A DNA stretch of 64,000 bases from contig CAXUKO010000022.1 in NCBI GenBank assembly GCA_964251665.1, forward strand, positions 1 to 64,000. Reading direction: 5' to 3'. Of the stretch, positions 1 to 8,524 are shown one piece after another. The position numbers and the translations under genes were made by a program. Every line of letters starts with the position of its first letter. Position 1 is the stretch's first letter. The notes under the pieces were generated by a model that worked only from the letters and a program-made list of their open reading frames with translations, did not search any database and was not told the origin of the DNA. This DNA comes from JBBQLG01 sp964251665. Lineage in GTDB: Bacteria > Bacteroidota > Bacteroidia > Cytophagales > Spirosomataceae.

Positions 1-775
1 AAGCTACTAAGGCCGGGCAACCCATCCAACCTTTCTTCTGCAAAAAATGCAGAAACACAATCCGTCCCAGCATTTTCTTGGCAAAATCCCGGATTGGCTT
101 GGCCTTCTTATCCTTCTCTTTCGGCTCAGTGGGTACCGGCTCATCCCCCAGAAAAGCGGCCCAATGATGCTCGGCTAAGTACATCCAGATTTGCCTGAAA
201 TGAACCTCTTTAAACTGCTTAAAAAACTCCCGGTTGAGCGGTTCCACGGCAAAGGCATCGGTCAAAGCGCGTAGATCGACGCTGTTTTTTTCGACCAACT
301 GCATCAGTCGGCGCGAGGCCGTAGTGCAGGGTTCATTGGGGCCAAGCACGAAGGCGAATCGTTTGGGAGCCGTTTCGTTGCGAATCAGTTCGAGCGAATC
401 CAGATCGAAAGCCGAATAGCGGGCAATGAACGTTAGCCGGTAATCGGGTTGGGTGGGACTATGAAAAAACACCAATGCCCCGTGAATGATATTCTGATCA
501 ATGTATTTGGCAGCTACATCGCGCAGACCTTTGCGGTTGCGGGCAATCTGAACTGCATCCGTCACAGCCACATCCATAATGGCCAGGTTGCGCCCGTCAG
601 ACAAGGCTACAGAGCCAACTTGTTGCGCCAACTGAACGGTATCAGTCGCTTCAATTAATGTTTGCGGTTTGGTGAAAACCGTTAGTGAGTCGCCGAATAG
701 GTACGTCAGCAGCGTTTTTTGATTGGCTGCCGAAAAGGGTTGGCGTAGGAAGATTTTAAGGTCAGATTCAGTCAT
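1..775 (-). CDS. Eco57I-like (type IIG) DNA methyltransferase/restriction protein, N-terminal part
   Basis: The frame is open from an ATG at 775-773 to the window edge, giving about 258 codons (MTESDLKIFLRQPF...), so only the N-terminus is present. The segment near residues 240-252, reading IVFLHFLQKKGWMG, is the conserved stretch that precedes the methylase core in Bacteroidota class I SAM-dependent Eco57I-type restriction-modification proteins. The catalytic NPPY motif would lie beyond the window. The preceding nuclease gene ends 14 bp upstream, so the two are probably co-transcribed. The family methylates adenine in host DNA and often carries a nuclease domain in the same chain. The assignment rests on this N-terminal similarity only; a BREX PglX-like methylase is the main alternative. 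Confidence 0.65.
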   Translation of the reverse strand, partial: MTESDLKIFLRQPFSAANQKTLLTYLFGDSLTVFTKPQTLIEATDTVQLAQQVGSVALSDGRNLAIMDVAVTDAVQIARNRKGLRDVAAKYIDQNIIHGALVFFHSPTQPDYRLTFIARYSAFDLDSLELIRNETAPKRFAFVLGPNEPCTTASRRLMQLVEKNSVDLRALTDAFAVEPLNREFFKQFKEVHFRQIWMYLAEHHWAAFLGDEPVPTEPKEKDKKAKPIRDFAKKMLGRIVFLHFLQKKGWMGCPALVA

Positions 776-789
776 GGATAGTGGTGGTG

Positions 790-1872
790 TCAGTCGAGTA
801 GTTTTTTGAGTGCTTCGGGGCCGGGTAAGACGTTGCGCAGGTGCTCGGGCAGGTCCGAACTGAGCTGATACGTAGCGACGCCCATTGGTGTTTTGTAGCC
901 CTGGAAAGCGTATTCAACAATCGCGTTCGATTTCTCTTTGCAAAGCAGGATGCCCACGCTTGAATTTTCGTGTGGTAGTTTTACGAGATCATTCAGGACG
1001 TTGACATAAAAATTGAGTTGTCCCAGGTACTCGGGCTTGAATTCACCCCGCTTCAACTCCACAGCCACCAGACACTGCAATTGACGGTTGAAGAAAAGCA
1101 GATCTACGAAAAATTCGTGCTCATCAACAACCAGCCGATACTGATTTCCGACGAATGAGAAGCCCGTACCCATCTTCAGAATGAACTCCCGAATATTCTG
1201 CACGATGCCTTTCTCAACTACCCGCTCATCGTCGGCTTCGACGTTGATAAAGTCGAGCAGGTATTCGTCTTTGAACGCTTGCAGAGCCGTATCGAAGATG
1301 GTTTCGGGCAGTGTAGTAGCGAAATTATTAGGGAGTGTTTGATCGCGTTTCTGGTAAGTCCGTGCCTTAATCTGCCAATCGAGCATCTCATGGGTCCACT
1401 GGTTGGCAACCGCTCTCTGAATGTAGAATATACGTTCCTCCAAATTGGAGCAACGGTTGAGTAGCAGGATGTGATGCGAAAATCCTAAACTTACGAAAAC
1501 GCTAAAATCCTGTTCGTTCAATTTGGCAGACAACGTCTGCCAAATTGAATCAGCTTGATTATCAGAGCTTTGCATTTTGGCAGTTGATGACTGCCCGATT
1601 AGATCACTGTATTCATCGGCAAACTGACGCATGTTTCTCAAATTACGATATGAGAATCCCCGCAGTCCTGGTAACTGCTTTTGCAAATCGGTGGATAGCT
1701 GTTCCAACACGCCCGTCCCCCATTTCTCGACAGCAATTTTCTCGGACAACCGCTTACCGACAGTAAAATACAGTAACAGCAGTTCGCGGTTGACCATCCG
1801 GGCGGCCCGGTAACGGCTTTGCAGAATCTGCTTACTAACTTCCTGTAAAAAATCAAGATAGTTGGTGTTCAT
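790..1872 (-). CDS. DUF1016 / YhcG-family PD-(D/E)XK nuclease
   Basis: The 360-residue protein has the DUF1016 N-terminal helical domain (about residues 5-170, with YFTVGKRL and GFSYRNLRNMRQF). The C-terminal YhcG nuclease domain spans about residues 190-345. Candidate active-site residues are visible: D257 in FFVDLLFF, E272-x-K274 in VAVELKRG and Q285 in GQLNFY. Length and order are normal for the family. Members are common in defence islands and are thought to cut DNA, but their targets are mostly unknown. The gene lies 46 bp after the PLD/SNF2 helicase and 14 bp before the methyltransferase, consistent with one operon. Confidence 0.85.
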   Translation of the reverse strand: MNTNYLDFLQEVSKQILQSRYRAARMVNRELLLLYFTVGKRLSEKIAVEKWGTGVLEQLSTDLQKQLPGLRGFSYRNLRNMRQFADEYSDLIGQSSTAKMQSSDNQADSIWQTLSAKLNEQDFSVFVSLGFSHHILLLNRCSNLEERIFYIQRAVANQWTHEMLDWQIKARTYQKRDQTLPNNFATTLPETIFDTALQAFKDEYLLDFINVEADDERVVEKGIVQNIREFILKMGTGFSFVGNQYRLVVDEHEFFVDLLFFNRQLQCLVAVELKRGEFKPEYLGQLNFYVNVLNDLVKLPHENSSVGILLCKEKSNAIVEYAFQGYKTPMGVATYQLSSDLPEHLRNVLPGPEALKKLLD

Positions 1873-1918
1873 GGTTGGTGGGCTTAATTTCTCTCATCGC
1901 TGCCGAGCGTTTTGCAGG

Positions 1919-4900
1919 TTACGCACTAAAACTCTCCGAAATGATAATGGCCGGTTCAGTTGGCGCAACCACTACGGGCGCAACTGGCATTGATGTTACG
2001 TCTTCGTCTGGCTGACTCAACGGATAGCTGTTTAGAATTTTCAGTAAACTGTCGAGCAGCACAGCCGCCTGCACCTTTACCTTCGATTGAGATTTTTGGA
2101 GCTTATTCACATCGCGTTGCAGGTTCTGGAACCGCCCACGTCGGATGGCGTCTTTGGCAACGTTGATAGTCACCTTCTCCTCATCGGCAATGAAAGGCAG
2201 TGACAAAAAGGCATCAAGAAATATCAGCGCTTTCTTCTCGTTTGGCCCTTGTGATACGTCTACTTTCTTATCCTGCGCCTTTTCAGCTTCCACCTGCGCC
2301 TGGAAGCGCTGTACGGCAATCTGCACCTGCTCGTGGTGCTCATTGTGAAGCTTAACGGCCCGCTCGTGGACCATGCACTGAAACCGCTTGGCTGTTTCCA
2401 GAAAGGTTAGTTCTTCAACCCGGCCATCGGCGTGAGCAAACAAAAAGGCGTCCCGTTTCTGGTCACGAATAAAGGCGATGGTCGTATCAGGTTGCATCCG
2501 ATCTTTCCGGCCTACCCGCGCCCGCAACGGCATGGTTTTGATGCGCTTAAACAAATCGGGATCTTTTTCTTTCAGGTCCCGAATCTGCATCAGGTAATCC
2601 AGTTTTTCGTCGCGTTCTTCGTCTACGTCTTTATCGAATAGCCCGAACGATTCCGTTACCTCATCAGGGCTATAAATCTGACTGTCTTCGCCGAGAGCTG
2701 CATGAAACGCCTGTAGTTTCATCATGGCTTTCTTCTGTAACTCAATGTCAGAATCGACCTGTGCCGTTGGAAAGAAGTTGTAGATATAAACGGCTTTTGC
2801 CTTTGTGCCAATGCGGTTCACGCGGCCAATGCGCTGCATCAGACGGGTGGCATTCCAGGGCGTATCATAATTGACGATGACGTTGGCGCGGTGCAGGTTT
2901 ACGCCCTCCGCCAGCACCTCAGTAGACAAAATAATGTCATAATCGTTCCGTTGCAGTTCAGTAGGCAAGTTGGCGTCGAAGTTGGTCCGAATAGTGGGCA
3001 TCCGATCTTTGCGGGTATGACTGTCTACAGTCAGAATGCGGTATGGAAGGCCACTTTCTCCAACTGCGTTTTTTAGCCGCCGGGCCACGTATTCGGTGGT
3101 TTCTTTGCTTTCGGAAAATACCACTAATTTCTTCTCCCGGTTTTCGGGACCGAACAGCGTATTCTGAATGTACTCGACGAATGTATCGATTTTAGGGTCT
3201 TCGTCGCCGAGGTCGTTCCAGGCGTTGTGCAAATCGTTTAGGATGCGTTGATCACGAACCAGACCGTCGTAAAAACCTGGTTCAAAATCATCGGCGGTAC
3301 AAATGTCGATGGTCGGGTCAATGTCCATCTGACTCGTCACCAGATCGAGCAGTTCATCCTCTTTTCCGTCGTTAATCATATCCGATACGGGTAGGTTAGG
3401 CGCAATAAATACCCGGTCGTTATCGAACATTTTCACCATCGCGTCGGTGGCCTCGCAGAACCGCCGAATCGACTGTTGGAAGGCGTAGAAGCTACTGTCA
3501 ATGCGCTTCACCAGCATGGTTTTCATGATCTTGGCCAACTGGGTCGCAATCATGTCGGCCTTCTTATACTTCTGTTTTTTGTATGGTTTTAAAAAACCGA
3601 TAGCTCGGTAACGGTTATACGTCAGCCCATCGGTAGGGTGGGTCAGGCAGCGGATGGTATGGTCGTAGAGGGCTTCGAGGTGCGGAGCAAGCTGGTATAA
3701 TATTTTTTCGGGCTTGCGTACATCTGGAAACTCAATTTTTTGGGCGATCAAATCGTCCTTATAAAGATGATGAATCTTCAGGTCCGTGCGGGTCCGCCGA
3801 ACGGTTAACGGCTCAATCACTTTCACCCGTATCTGTTCGTAAATCCGCCGAACCCCTTCTGTTACTTTTGCTATGTCTGGCTCATGCTTCAGCTTTCGAT
3901 ACGCGTCGATCTGTTGCCGAAAAAAGTGTTGGAGATTGCCAATTTCGAGTGTCGAGTCCTTACTATCCTGAAATAAATAAATCTGGTTGGCAATATCCTC
4001 CGGGTAATTATTGAGGGGCGTCGCCGATACCAGCATTACCCGTTTGGGGTAGCGTGATCCGTCGGTTTTCCGACGACGGGTAGGGGTTTTACAGATTTTC
4101 TGAAGGTCGTTGTAGGCCTCTGCCGTGTCAGAGCGAAATTTGTGCGCTTCGTCCACAATCACCAGATCGTACTTCTCGGGGCTGCGGACTTTATGTAAGC
4201 TTCCATTCGTGACAATATCCACCCCGTCGAGGCTGAATTTCTCGATAGTTTCTTCCCAGTTCAGTTTTAATGCGGGCGGCACCACAATGAGCGTTCGGGA
4301 ACGGTGTTCCGGGAAGCCATTTTTGAAGTAAAACTTCTTGGCAATACGCGTGGCAATAATGGTCTTACCCAACCCAACCACATCGGACAGGAAAAATCCG
4401 CCGTGTTTGGCCATTTTGTTGTAGCCATCATTTACGGCGTCGGCCTGATACACCAACGGAATAAATCCTTTCGGTAAGTCGGTTTCCGAATTTGGGTCAT
4501 AGTCGATGCTCTTGCCGAAATATTCAATCAGGAATTTCAGATACACCTCGTAAGGCGTAAATTGATCGTTGAGGAATGTTTCTGTTTTAAGCCGGGCTAT
4601 AAACTCTTCCGACACTGGGACCGACTCGACCCAGAGTTTTTCAAATGTCTCATTCGCAAAATGAATATCCGCATCGTCGCGGAGTTCGACGTTAAATTCG
4701 AAATTACATTCTAAACCTAGCTCCGTTAGATTACTGGAACCGGTAATAACGGCCCCATACCCATGCGGGTGGTACGTTTCTTCCCGGAAAATGTAGATTT
4801 TGGCATGGATGTTTTGCTTGGGATGGACCCGTATCTGTAGCTTACCGGATACGATGTCATCAATCATGCCCAGCATACCATCCTCTACGGTTTTGCTGTA

Positions 4901-5215
4901 TTTTGCCTGTTGAATATTCTGCTTGACAGCAACAAAGAAGTCCTCCTGCGATTTATAGGCATCTGCCGTAAACAAGACTCCCTGTTGAGAAGCCTCGTGT
5001 ACCATCCGATCTACATTGATGCCCACCAGCACCCGCACCTCACCAACTTGCTTAATGAAAGGGCGTACCCGAAAATAGCCAGAAGCATAGAAGTAGCCTA
5101 CCAGCGCATCAAAAAAATGGATCTGCCGGTGTTTGAAGATACCTTCTATTTTGCTGAGAAGGGTGTTCTCTTCGTGGTTAGTAAAAAACTTAGTAGACGA
5201 ATGCGTTGCGACCAT
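1919..5215 (-). CDS. PLD-domain SNF2-type helicase
   Basis: The 1098-residue protein combines two modules. Residues 1-200 form a phospholipase D-like domain with HAK at 137-139 and GSSNLTE from 159; only one HxK half-motif is seen. Residues 250-820 are an SF2/SNF2 helicase with GLGKT (281-285), DEAH (355-358), SATPLNN, and the C-terminal lobe motifs STEVLAEGVNLH and QRIGRVNRIG. A charged, coiled-coil-prone tail follows. The domain order resembles helicases of DISARM-like and other defence cassettes, but the usual DISARM partners are absent. The protein probably translocates on DNA and works with the downstream nuclease and methyltransferase. The ATG start lies 73 bp from the left att repeat. 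Confidence 0.85.
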   Translation of the reverse strand: MVATHSSTKFFTNHEENTLLSKIEGIFKHRQIHFFDALVGYFYASGYFRVRPFIKQVGEVRVLVGINVDRMVHEASQQGVLFTADAYKSQEDFFVAVKQNIQQAKYSKTVEDGMLGMIDDIVSGKLQIRVHPKQNIHAKIYIFREETYHPHGYGAVITGSSNLTELGLECNFEFNVELRDDADIHFANETFEKLWVESVPVSEEFIARLKTETFLNDQFTPYEVYLKFLIEYFGKSIDYDPNSETDLPKGFIPLVYQADAVNDGYNKMAKHGGFFLSDVVGLGKTIIATRIAKKFYFKNGFPEHRSRTLIVVPPALKLNWEETIEKFSLDGVDIVTNGSLHKVRSPEKYDLVIVDEAHKFRSDTAEAYNDLQKICKTPTRRRKTDGSRYPKRVMLVSATPLNNYPEDIANQIYLFQDSKDSTLEIGNLQHFFRQQIDAYRKLKHEPDIAKVTEGVRRIYEQIRVKVIEPLTVRRTRTDLKIHHLYKDDLIAQKIEFPDVRKPEKILYQLAPHLEALYDHTIRCLTHPTDGLTYNRYRAIGFLKPYKKQKYKKADMIATQLAKIMKTMLVKRIDSSFYAFQQSIRRFCEATDAMVKMFDNDRVFIAPNLPVSDMINDGKEDELLDLVTSQMDIDPTIDICTADDFEPGFYDGLVRDQRILNDLHNAWNDLGDEDPKIDTFVEYIQNTLFGPENREKKLVVFSESKETTEYVARRLKNAVGESGLPYRILTVDSHTRKDRMPTIRTNFDANLPTELQRNDYDIILSTEVLAEGVNLHRANVIVNYDTPWNATRLMQRIGRVNRIGTKAKAVYIYNFFPTAQVDSDIELQKKAMMKLQAFHAALGEDSQIYSPDEVTESFGLFDKDVDEERDEKLDYLMQIRDLKEKDPDLFKRIKTMPLRARVGRKDRMQPDTTIAFIRDQKRDAFLFAHADGRVEELTFLETAKRFQCMVHERAVKLHNEHHEQVQIAVQRFQAQVEAEKAQDKKVDVSQGPNEKKALIFLDAFLSLPFIADEEKVTINVAKDAIRRGRFQNLQRDVNKLQKSQSKVKVQAAVLLDSLLKILNSYPLSQPDEDVTSMPVAPVVVAPTEPAIIISESFSA

Positions 5216-5240
5216 ATTGCAGGGTAAAACCGAACAATTG

Positions 5241-5254
5241 TAAAAGTACGCAAT
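5241..5254 (-). promoter_or_regulatory. Candidate promoter -7 region of the helicase operon
   Basis: On the minus strand the sequence reads TTGCGTACTTTTAC, about 25 bp before the helicase start. It resembles the Bacteroidota -7 element (TAnnTTTG). The same string occurs upstream of icd near 55640, which supports a promoter role. It lies outside the integrated element, so the operon would keep this promoter if the element excised. No clear -33 element was identified. Confidence 0.4.
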
Positions 5255-5288
5255 GCCTATGCTGACACCGTCCTTGTTTGCCGATTAT

Positions 5289-5306
5289 TTACTTCCCGAT
5301 ACAGAA
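5289..5306. repeat. Left attachment-site repeat (attL)
   Basis: The sequence TTACTTCCCGATACAGAA matches the last 18 bases of mnmE at 45101-45118 at 17 of 18 positions and in the same orientation. Read on the minus strand it still encodes F-C-I-G-K-stop; the only difference is a synonymous GGG/GGA change. It is not attached to an mnmE reading frame here, so it is best explained as the distal copy produced by site-specific integration into the mnmE 3' end. Confidence 0.8.
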
Positions 5307-5364
5307 AGTGATATTAATACTTAAACATTTGGTTGTCAGTAATTTATAAGGTAAAATATTTTTT

Positions 5365-5385
5365 AAGGTACAAATAAGGTGCAAA
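5365..5385 (+). repeat. Paired integrase arm-type repeats, left end
   Basis: AAGGTACAAA (5365-5374) and AAGGTGCAAA (5376-5385) are direct repeats with an 11-bp period, 58 bp inside the left att core. The right end holds the same arrangement at 44960-44980. About one helical turn of spacing suits tandem binding of the integrase N-terminal domain or an excisionase. The function is inferred. Confidence 0.5.
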
Positions 5386-5448
5386 AATAACGAGTTCACT
5401 GCTTTTGGTGTATAAGCAGATGAGGTCTCCCCACAGCAATAAACTTAA

Positions 5449-5632
5449 TTTAACGGGCAAGCATGGCGTCTGCTGGAGCAGTATTGCCGGACACTGGTTA
5501 GCCAGGGTAATGAGCTATACATTACTGCCGGACCACAGGTAAGGGGGGGAAGGAGACAATGGCAAGATGAGTAATATCGCTGGTGGTAAACTAATTGTCC
5601 ATTTAATTATACCCACCAAGTAGGCCAGCTAA
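5449..5632 (+). pseudogene. Remnant of a DNA/RNA non-specific endonuclease
   Basis: The frame beginning at 5449 reads NGQAWRLLEQYCRTLVSQ, then GNELYITAGPQ, which matches the central region of NUC1-type DNA/RNA non-specific endonucleases (W-x-x-LE-x-Y-x-R-x-L, then GNELYxxAGP). It meets a stop at 5572-5574. A +1 frame then continues with IAGGKLIVH up to a stop near 5632, again as in the family. The N-terminus with the catalytic DRGH motif is missing. This is a short, frameshifted fossil at the left edge of the element. Confidence 0.6.
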
Positions 5633-5755
5633 AAGATGGTCAGCGTTAATTCATCGTTTATACTCCACCTGCTTTAGCAAGTGCTACCCACATCAGCCAA
5701 CAATCTACTTCGCCTAAGGGTTACTAAGCTCTACCAGTAGTAAACGACGAGCAGC

Positions 5756-6007
5756 ATGAGTAAAGGAGCCCCACAGCCCACCGTCCGAGAAACGGCCGAT
5801 GAGACCAAGAAATAAGAGTTAAGCGATAACCTGACCGATGAAGCCCAAGGCAAAAGGCCCGAGGTAAACATAAAAGCAAACAAAGTACTGATAGATGAGC
5901 ATGATGCTGCAGGCTCCGTAGACAACTCCAGTAAAGGCGGTCATGGCCATTCAGGCCATAGTGGTAGCCGCAGTGGCACGGAGTCTAACTCATTGCATAA
6001 AGAATAG
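5756..6007 (+). pseudogene. Small hydrophilic ORF interrupted by an in-frame stop
   Basis: From the ATG at 5756 the frame gives MSKGAPQPTVRETADETKK, then TAA (5813-5815). The same frame then runs on for 63 codons to TAG at 6005-6007, with a Gly/His/Ser-rich segment GGHGHSGHSGSRSG and a charged start (ELSDNLTDEAQGKRPEV). The composition looks like a small soluble stress-type protein rather than random sequence. No homologue was recognised. It could be a nonsense-mutated gene or simply chance; an antisense 64-codon frame overlaps it but reads less like protein. Confidence 0.3.
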
Positions 6008-6100
6008 ATCGTTGTTGCCCTTGGCTACAGGTTGGCTCCAAAGAGGAGGGACGTCAGTATATAGGAGGTATTTAAGGGCAGGTGTACCGAAATAATCACT

Positions 6101-7537
6101 TTATTTAGCCATCATTTTTTTCCAGTCATATTGATCTTTTGATGCCGTGTTCCGCTTGGCCAGCCCAGCCAGCATCGCCCTTAATTGGGCCTTTGCTAAC
6201 CAGTGGCCGTTGACAAAGACTCCCGCAATGGTTCTCGTGTTCTTGACATCCTCCAGCGGATTGGCATCCAGCAAAACCAGGTCTGCCAATTTACCCGCTT
6301 CAATGGTACCTACTTGGCCATCCATCCCCAGCCAACTGGCGGGCAACCGGGACGCAGAAAGCAGCACTTCCCCGGGGGTTAATCCTGCTCTTTGCAAAAG
6401 CTCCAATTCATCATGCAGGGAGAAGCCTGCCACAACCCCTGAAATCCCGGCGTCCGTTCCGGCAACCAGCGGCACACCCGCTTCCTTAAACGCCCGCACC
6501 AATTGGCGCTGGAAGTTGACCAGTTGATCCACATAAGCAACCCGTTCCAGGCTCGTGTTCTGGTTGTAATTATTGGCCGTCAGCCATTTACTCTGGAGCA
6601 GCGGATGCACATAGACAAGCGTGGGTAAGCGTTTAAGACTATCTAAGGAACGGACCTGATCGGCAATCCGCACCATGGCCGTTAACGTAGGGGACAGCCA
6701 GGTGCCGTTTTCTTTGGCCAGCCCGGCAAACCGCCGGGCCTCCAGGTCACTGAACGCCTGAGCGTGTTTTGACAACTCCTCGGCATGGGCCACCATGCCG
6801 AAATGGGGGACAAAAGCCTGGTCCAGTTTGCCTTGAAACGCATTGGGTATGTGCCCCACCGTCTTTAAGCCGAGTTTATAGGCTTCATCCACGATGGCGA
6901 TAAACGTTTCGGTACTTAATTGGGAATAGAGCTTAATAAGCTCGTAACCTTCCGCTTTGGCATCACGAACAGCCTGACGACCCTCATCCGCCGTATTGGC
7001 TGTTCTGCCAGGCCCGACACCCCCATTGATGAGTGCGGCCAGGGCCATGCGCGGGCCGATCACCTGGCCTTTTTGTAGTTCCTTTCGTTGACAAAAGGAT
7101 TCCATAGTCGCATTCAGGTTAACGATCGTGGTCACCCCATTGGCAATGTACGGAGTCATCACATCCTGGGTGTCAAACGTAATGTCAGGGGGCTGGGTGG
7201 GAACGCCCGGACGCAGGGAAAAATCGGCAGGTGGATGAACGTGCATATCGATCAGGCCGGGAATCAGCCATTTGCCTGTTCCATCAATGATCACAGCCTC
7301 TTGAGTAACCGCTCCGTTAATGGATTCGATGTGGCCGTTTTTGATAACTACCATAGCCTGATACAGAACGGTATCGGGTAAGGTCATGGGAATGAGAGTC
7401 ACGTTTCTGATCACGAAATAGTTCTGTTGGGGGGCTGGTTTGGGTGGATAACCCCTACGTGACAGAACAGTCGCAGCAGGTTTACATGCCCCGAAAACAG
7501 TAGCCAGAAAGAAAACAGCGAGCCCGTTACGTTTCAT
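6101..7537 (-). CDS. Amidohydrolase-family lipoprotein (imidazolonepropionase-like)
   Basis: The 478-residue protein has a lipoprotein-type N-terminus: Lys/Arg start, hydrophobic stretch, then VFGAC with Cys18 as the likely lipidated residue. The -3 position is Phe, which is not ideal. A metal-dependent hydrolase fold follows, with GLIDMHVHPP (metal His pair), KTVGHIP, GMVAHAEE and AGTDAG (catalytic Asp region). The C-terminal beta-sandwich contains the usual GKLADLVLLDANPLEDV stretch. Family members hydrolyse cyclic amides, peptides or related C-N bonds; the substrate cannot be told. It would act at the periplasmic face of a membrane. It stands alone, with more than 400 bp upstream before the next gene. 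Confidence 0.85.
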   Translation of the reverse strand: MKRNGLAVFFLATVFGACKPAATVLSRRGYPPKPAPQQNYFVIRNVTLIPMTLPDTVLYQAMVVIKNGHIESINGAVTQEAVIIDGTGKWLIPGLIDMHVHPPADFSLRPGVPTQPPDITFDTQDVMTPYIANGVTTIVNLNATMESFCQRKELQKGQVIGPRMALAALINGGVGPGRTANTADEGRQAVRDAKAEGYELIKLYSQLSTETFIAIVDEAYKLGLKTVGHIPNAFQGKLDQAFVPHFGMVAHAEELSKHAQAFSDLEARRFAGLAKENGTWLSPTLTAMVRIADQVRSLDSLKRLPTLVYVHPLLQSKWLTANNYNQNTSLERVAYVDQLVNFQRQLVRAFKEAGVPLVAGTDAGISGVVAGFSLHDELELLQRAGLTPGEVLLSASRLPASWLGMDGQVGTIEAGKLADLVLLDANPLEDVKNTRTIAGVFVNGHWLAKAQLRAMLAGLAKRNTASKDQYDWKKMMAK

Positions 7538-7955
7538 GGTTAGGAAGTTGATTGTTGTTGGTTCTATACTGAGCCGCCGTCGATTAAGCCCAACGATTAG
7601 GGAGGTATTTCTTTAACTTTCTGCGGGCTTAAGATTTTGCCAATGAGCCAAGAATCTCCTATCCTTGGTGGCTTCATAAGTTATAGCTTCATGAATCCCG
7701 AAAGATCTATGAGCCATCCTGATTAATTGAATAATCAACAACCTACTGCGTGTTTATGACGCACTAACTGTATGCTCATTCAAGCAGAGGTGTACGCCGA
7801 CAATTGCTTAATTTGACTACTTTTAACAGCTACTGAATATAGCATCAAAATTGGCCTGGCAACCAATACTCCCATTCTTGCATATGAAACATATTCACCT
7901 GCTCAGGTGTAGTGCTACTATGAGTTTGTACTGAACTTGGTTTAAACACTCCCTT
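7538..7955. other. Intergenic region, no gene recognised
   Basis: This 418-bp divergent spacer separates the amidohydrolase from a CheY-like gene on the other strand. It must hold both promoters, but no clear -33/-7 pair, hairpin or repeat was identified. The AT content rises toward 7850-7950. Confidence 0.4.
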
Positions 7956-8381
7956 TTGTCATATTCTGGACCGATTATCTGCATTGAAGATGACGACGAT
8001 GATCAGCATTTAATTCGGGTGGCCATTCAGGATTTACAGGTCGCTAATGAACTATGCTTTTTTAGCCAGGGAGAAACAGCGCTTCAATTTCTGGAAACTA
8101 CGCTGTTAAAGCCTTTTTTGATCCTGTGTGATATAAACCTGCCGGGCATGAGTGGCATTGAGTTCAGGAAGTGTCTCAACGAAAACGAATACCTGCGCCA
8201 GAAATCTATTCCCTTCCTGTTTATCACGACGGCCGCCAGCCCTGACTTGGTTAACATAGCCTATGACCAAACAGTCCAGGGTTTCTTCAGGAAAGCGAAT
8301 TCGTACGCTGAACTCAAAGAGCAGCTTACCTTAATCCTGACTTACTGGACGAGATGCCTGCACCCCAGCAGCGAAGTTTAA
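7956..8381 (+). CDS. CheY-like single-domain response regulator
   Basis: The 141-residue protein is a receiver domain of the Rcp1-like type. It has the acidic cluster EDDDDDQ (11-17), the phospho-acceptor Asp59 in LCDINLPG, the Thr/Ser switch region FLFITTAAS and the Lys in GFFRKAN. No output domain is present. The start is TTG at 7956; a stop lies at 7932-7934 in frame and no ATG or GTG falls between. It is the only plus-strand regulator in the cluster and probably acts as a phosphorelay partner of a kinase. Confidence 0.85.
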   Translation: MSYSGPIICIEDDDDDQHLIRVAIQDLQVANELCFFSQGETALQFLETTLLKPFLILCDINLPGMSGIEFRKCLNENEYLRQKSIPFLFITTAASPDLVNIAYDQTVQGFFRKANSYAELKEQLTLILTYWTRCLHPSSEV

Positions 8382-8524
8382 CGCTTGAATAGAAAAAAAC
8401 TTCGGCCTGCCAGCCGCTCAAACAAAGTCAGTACTATCCCAATTACCACTGGTTAGCGGGCTGAGCAAACCTGTTTGTCAATTTAGTAGTAGCCTGTGGG
8501 GAGATAATAATCAGCAACAAGGGC

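Noticed and set aside
1..5215. Assignment of the left operon to BREX or DISARM
   Set aside because: The typical partners (brxC, brxL, pglZ; drmA, drmB) are not present in the visible part, so no system name was applied.
5731..5925. 64-codon minus-strand frame near the left end
   Set aside because: The opposite strand reads more like protein, and no family or start signal supports this frame.
7357..7379. Partial match to the att core (GATACAGAA) inside the amidohydrolase gene
   Set aside because: Only nine bases match, flanks differ, and it lies in a conserved coding frame, so it is not an att site.
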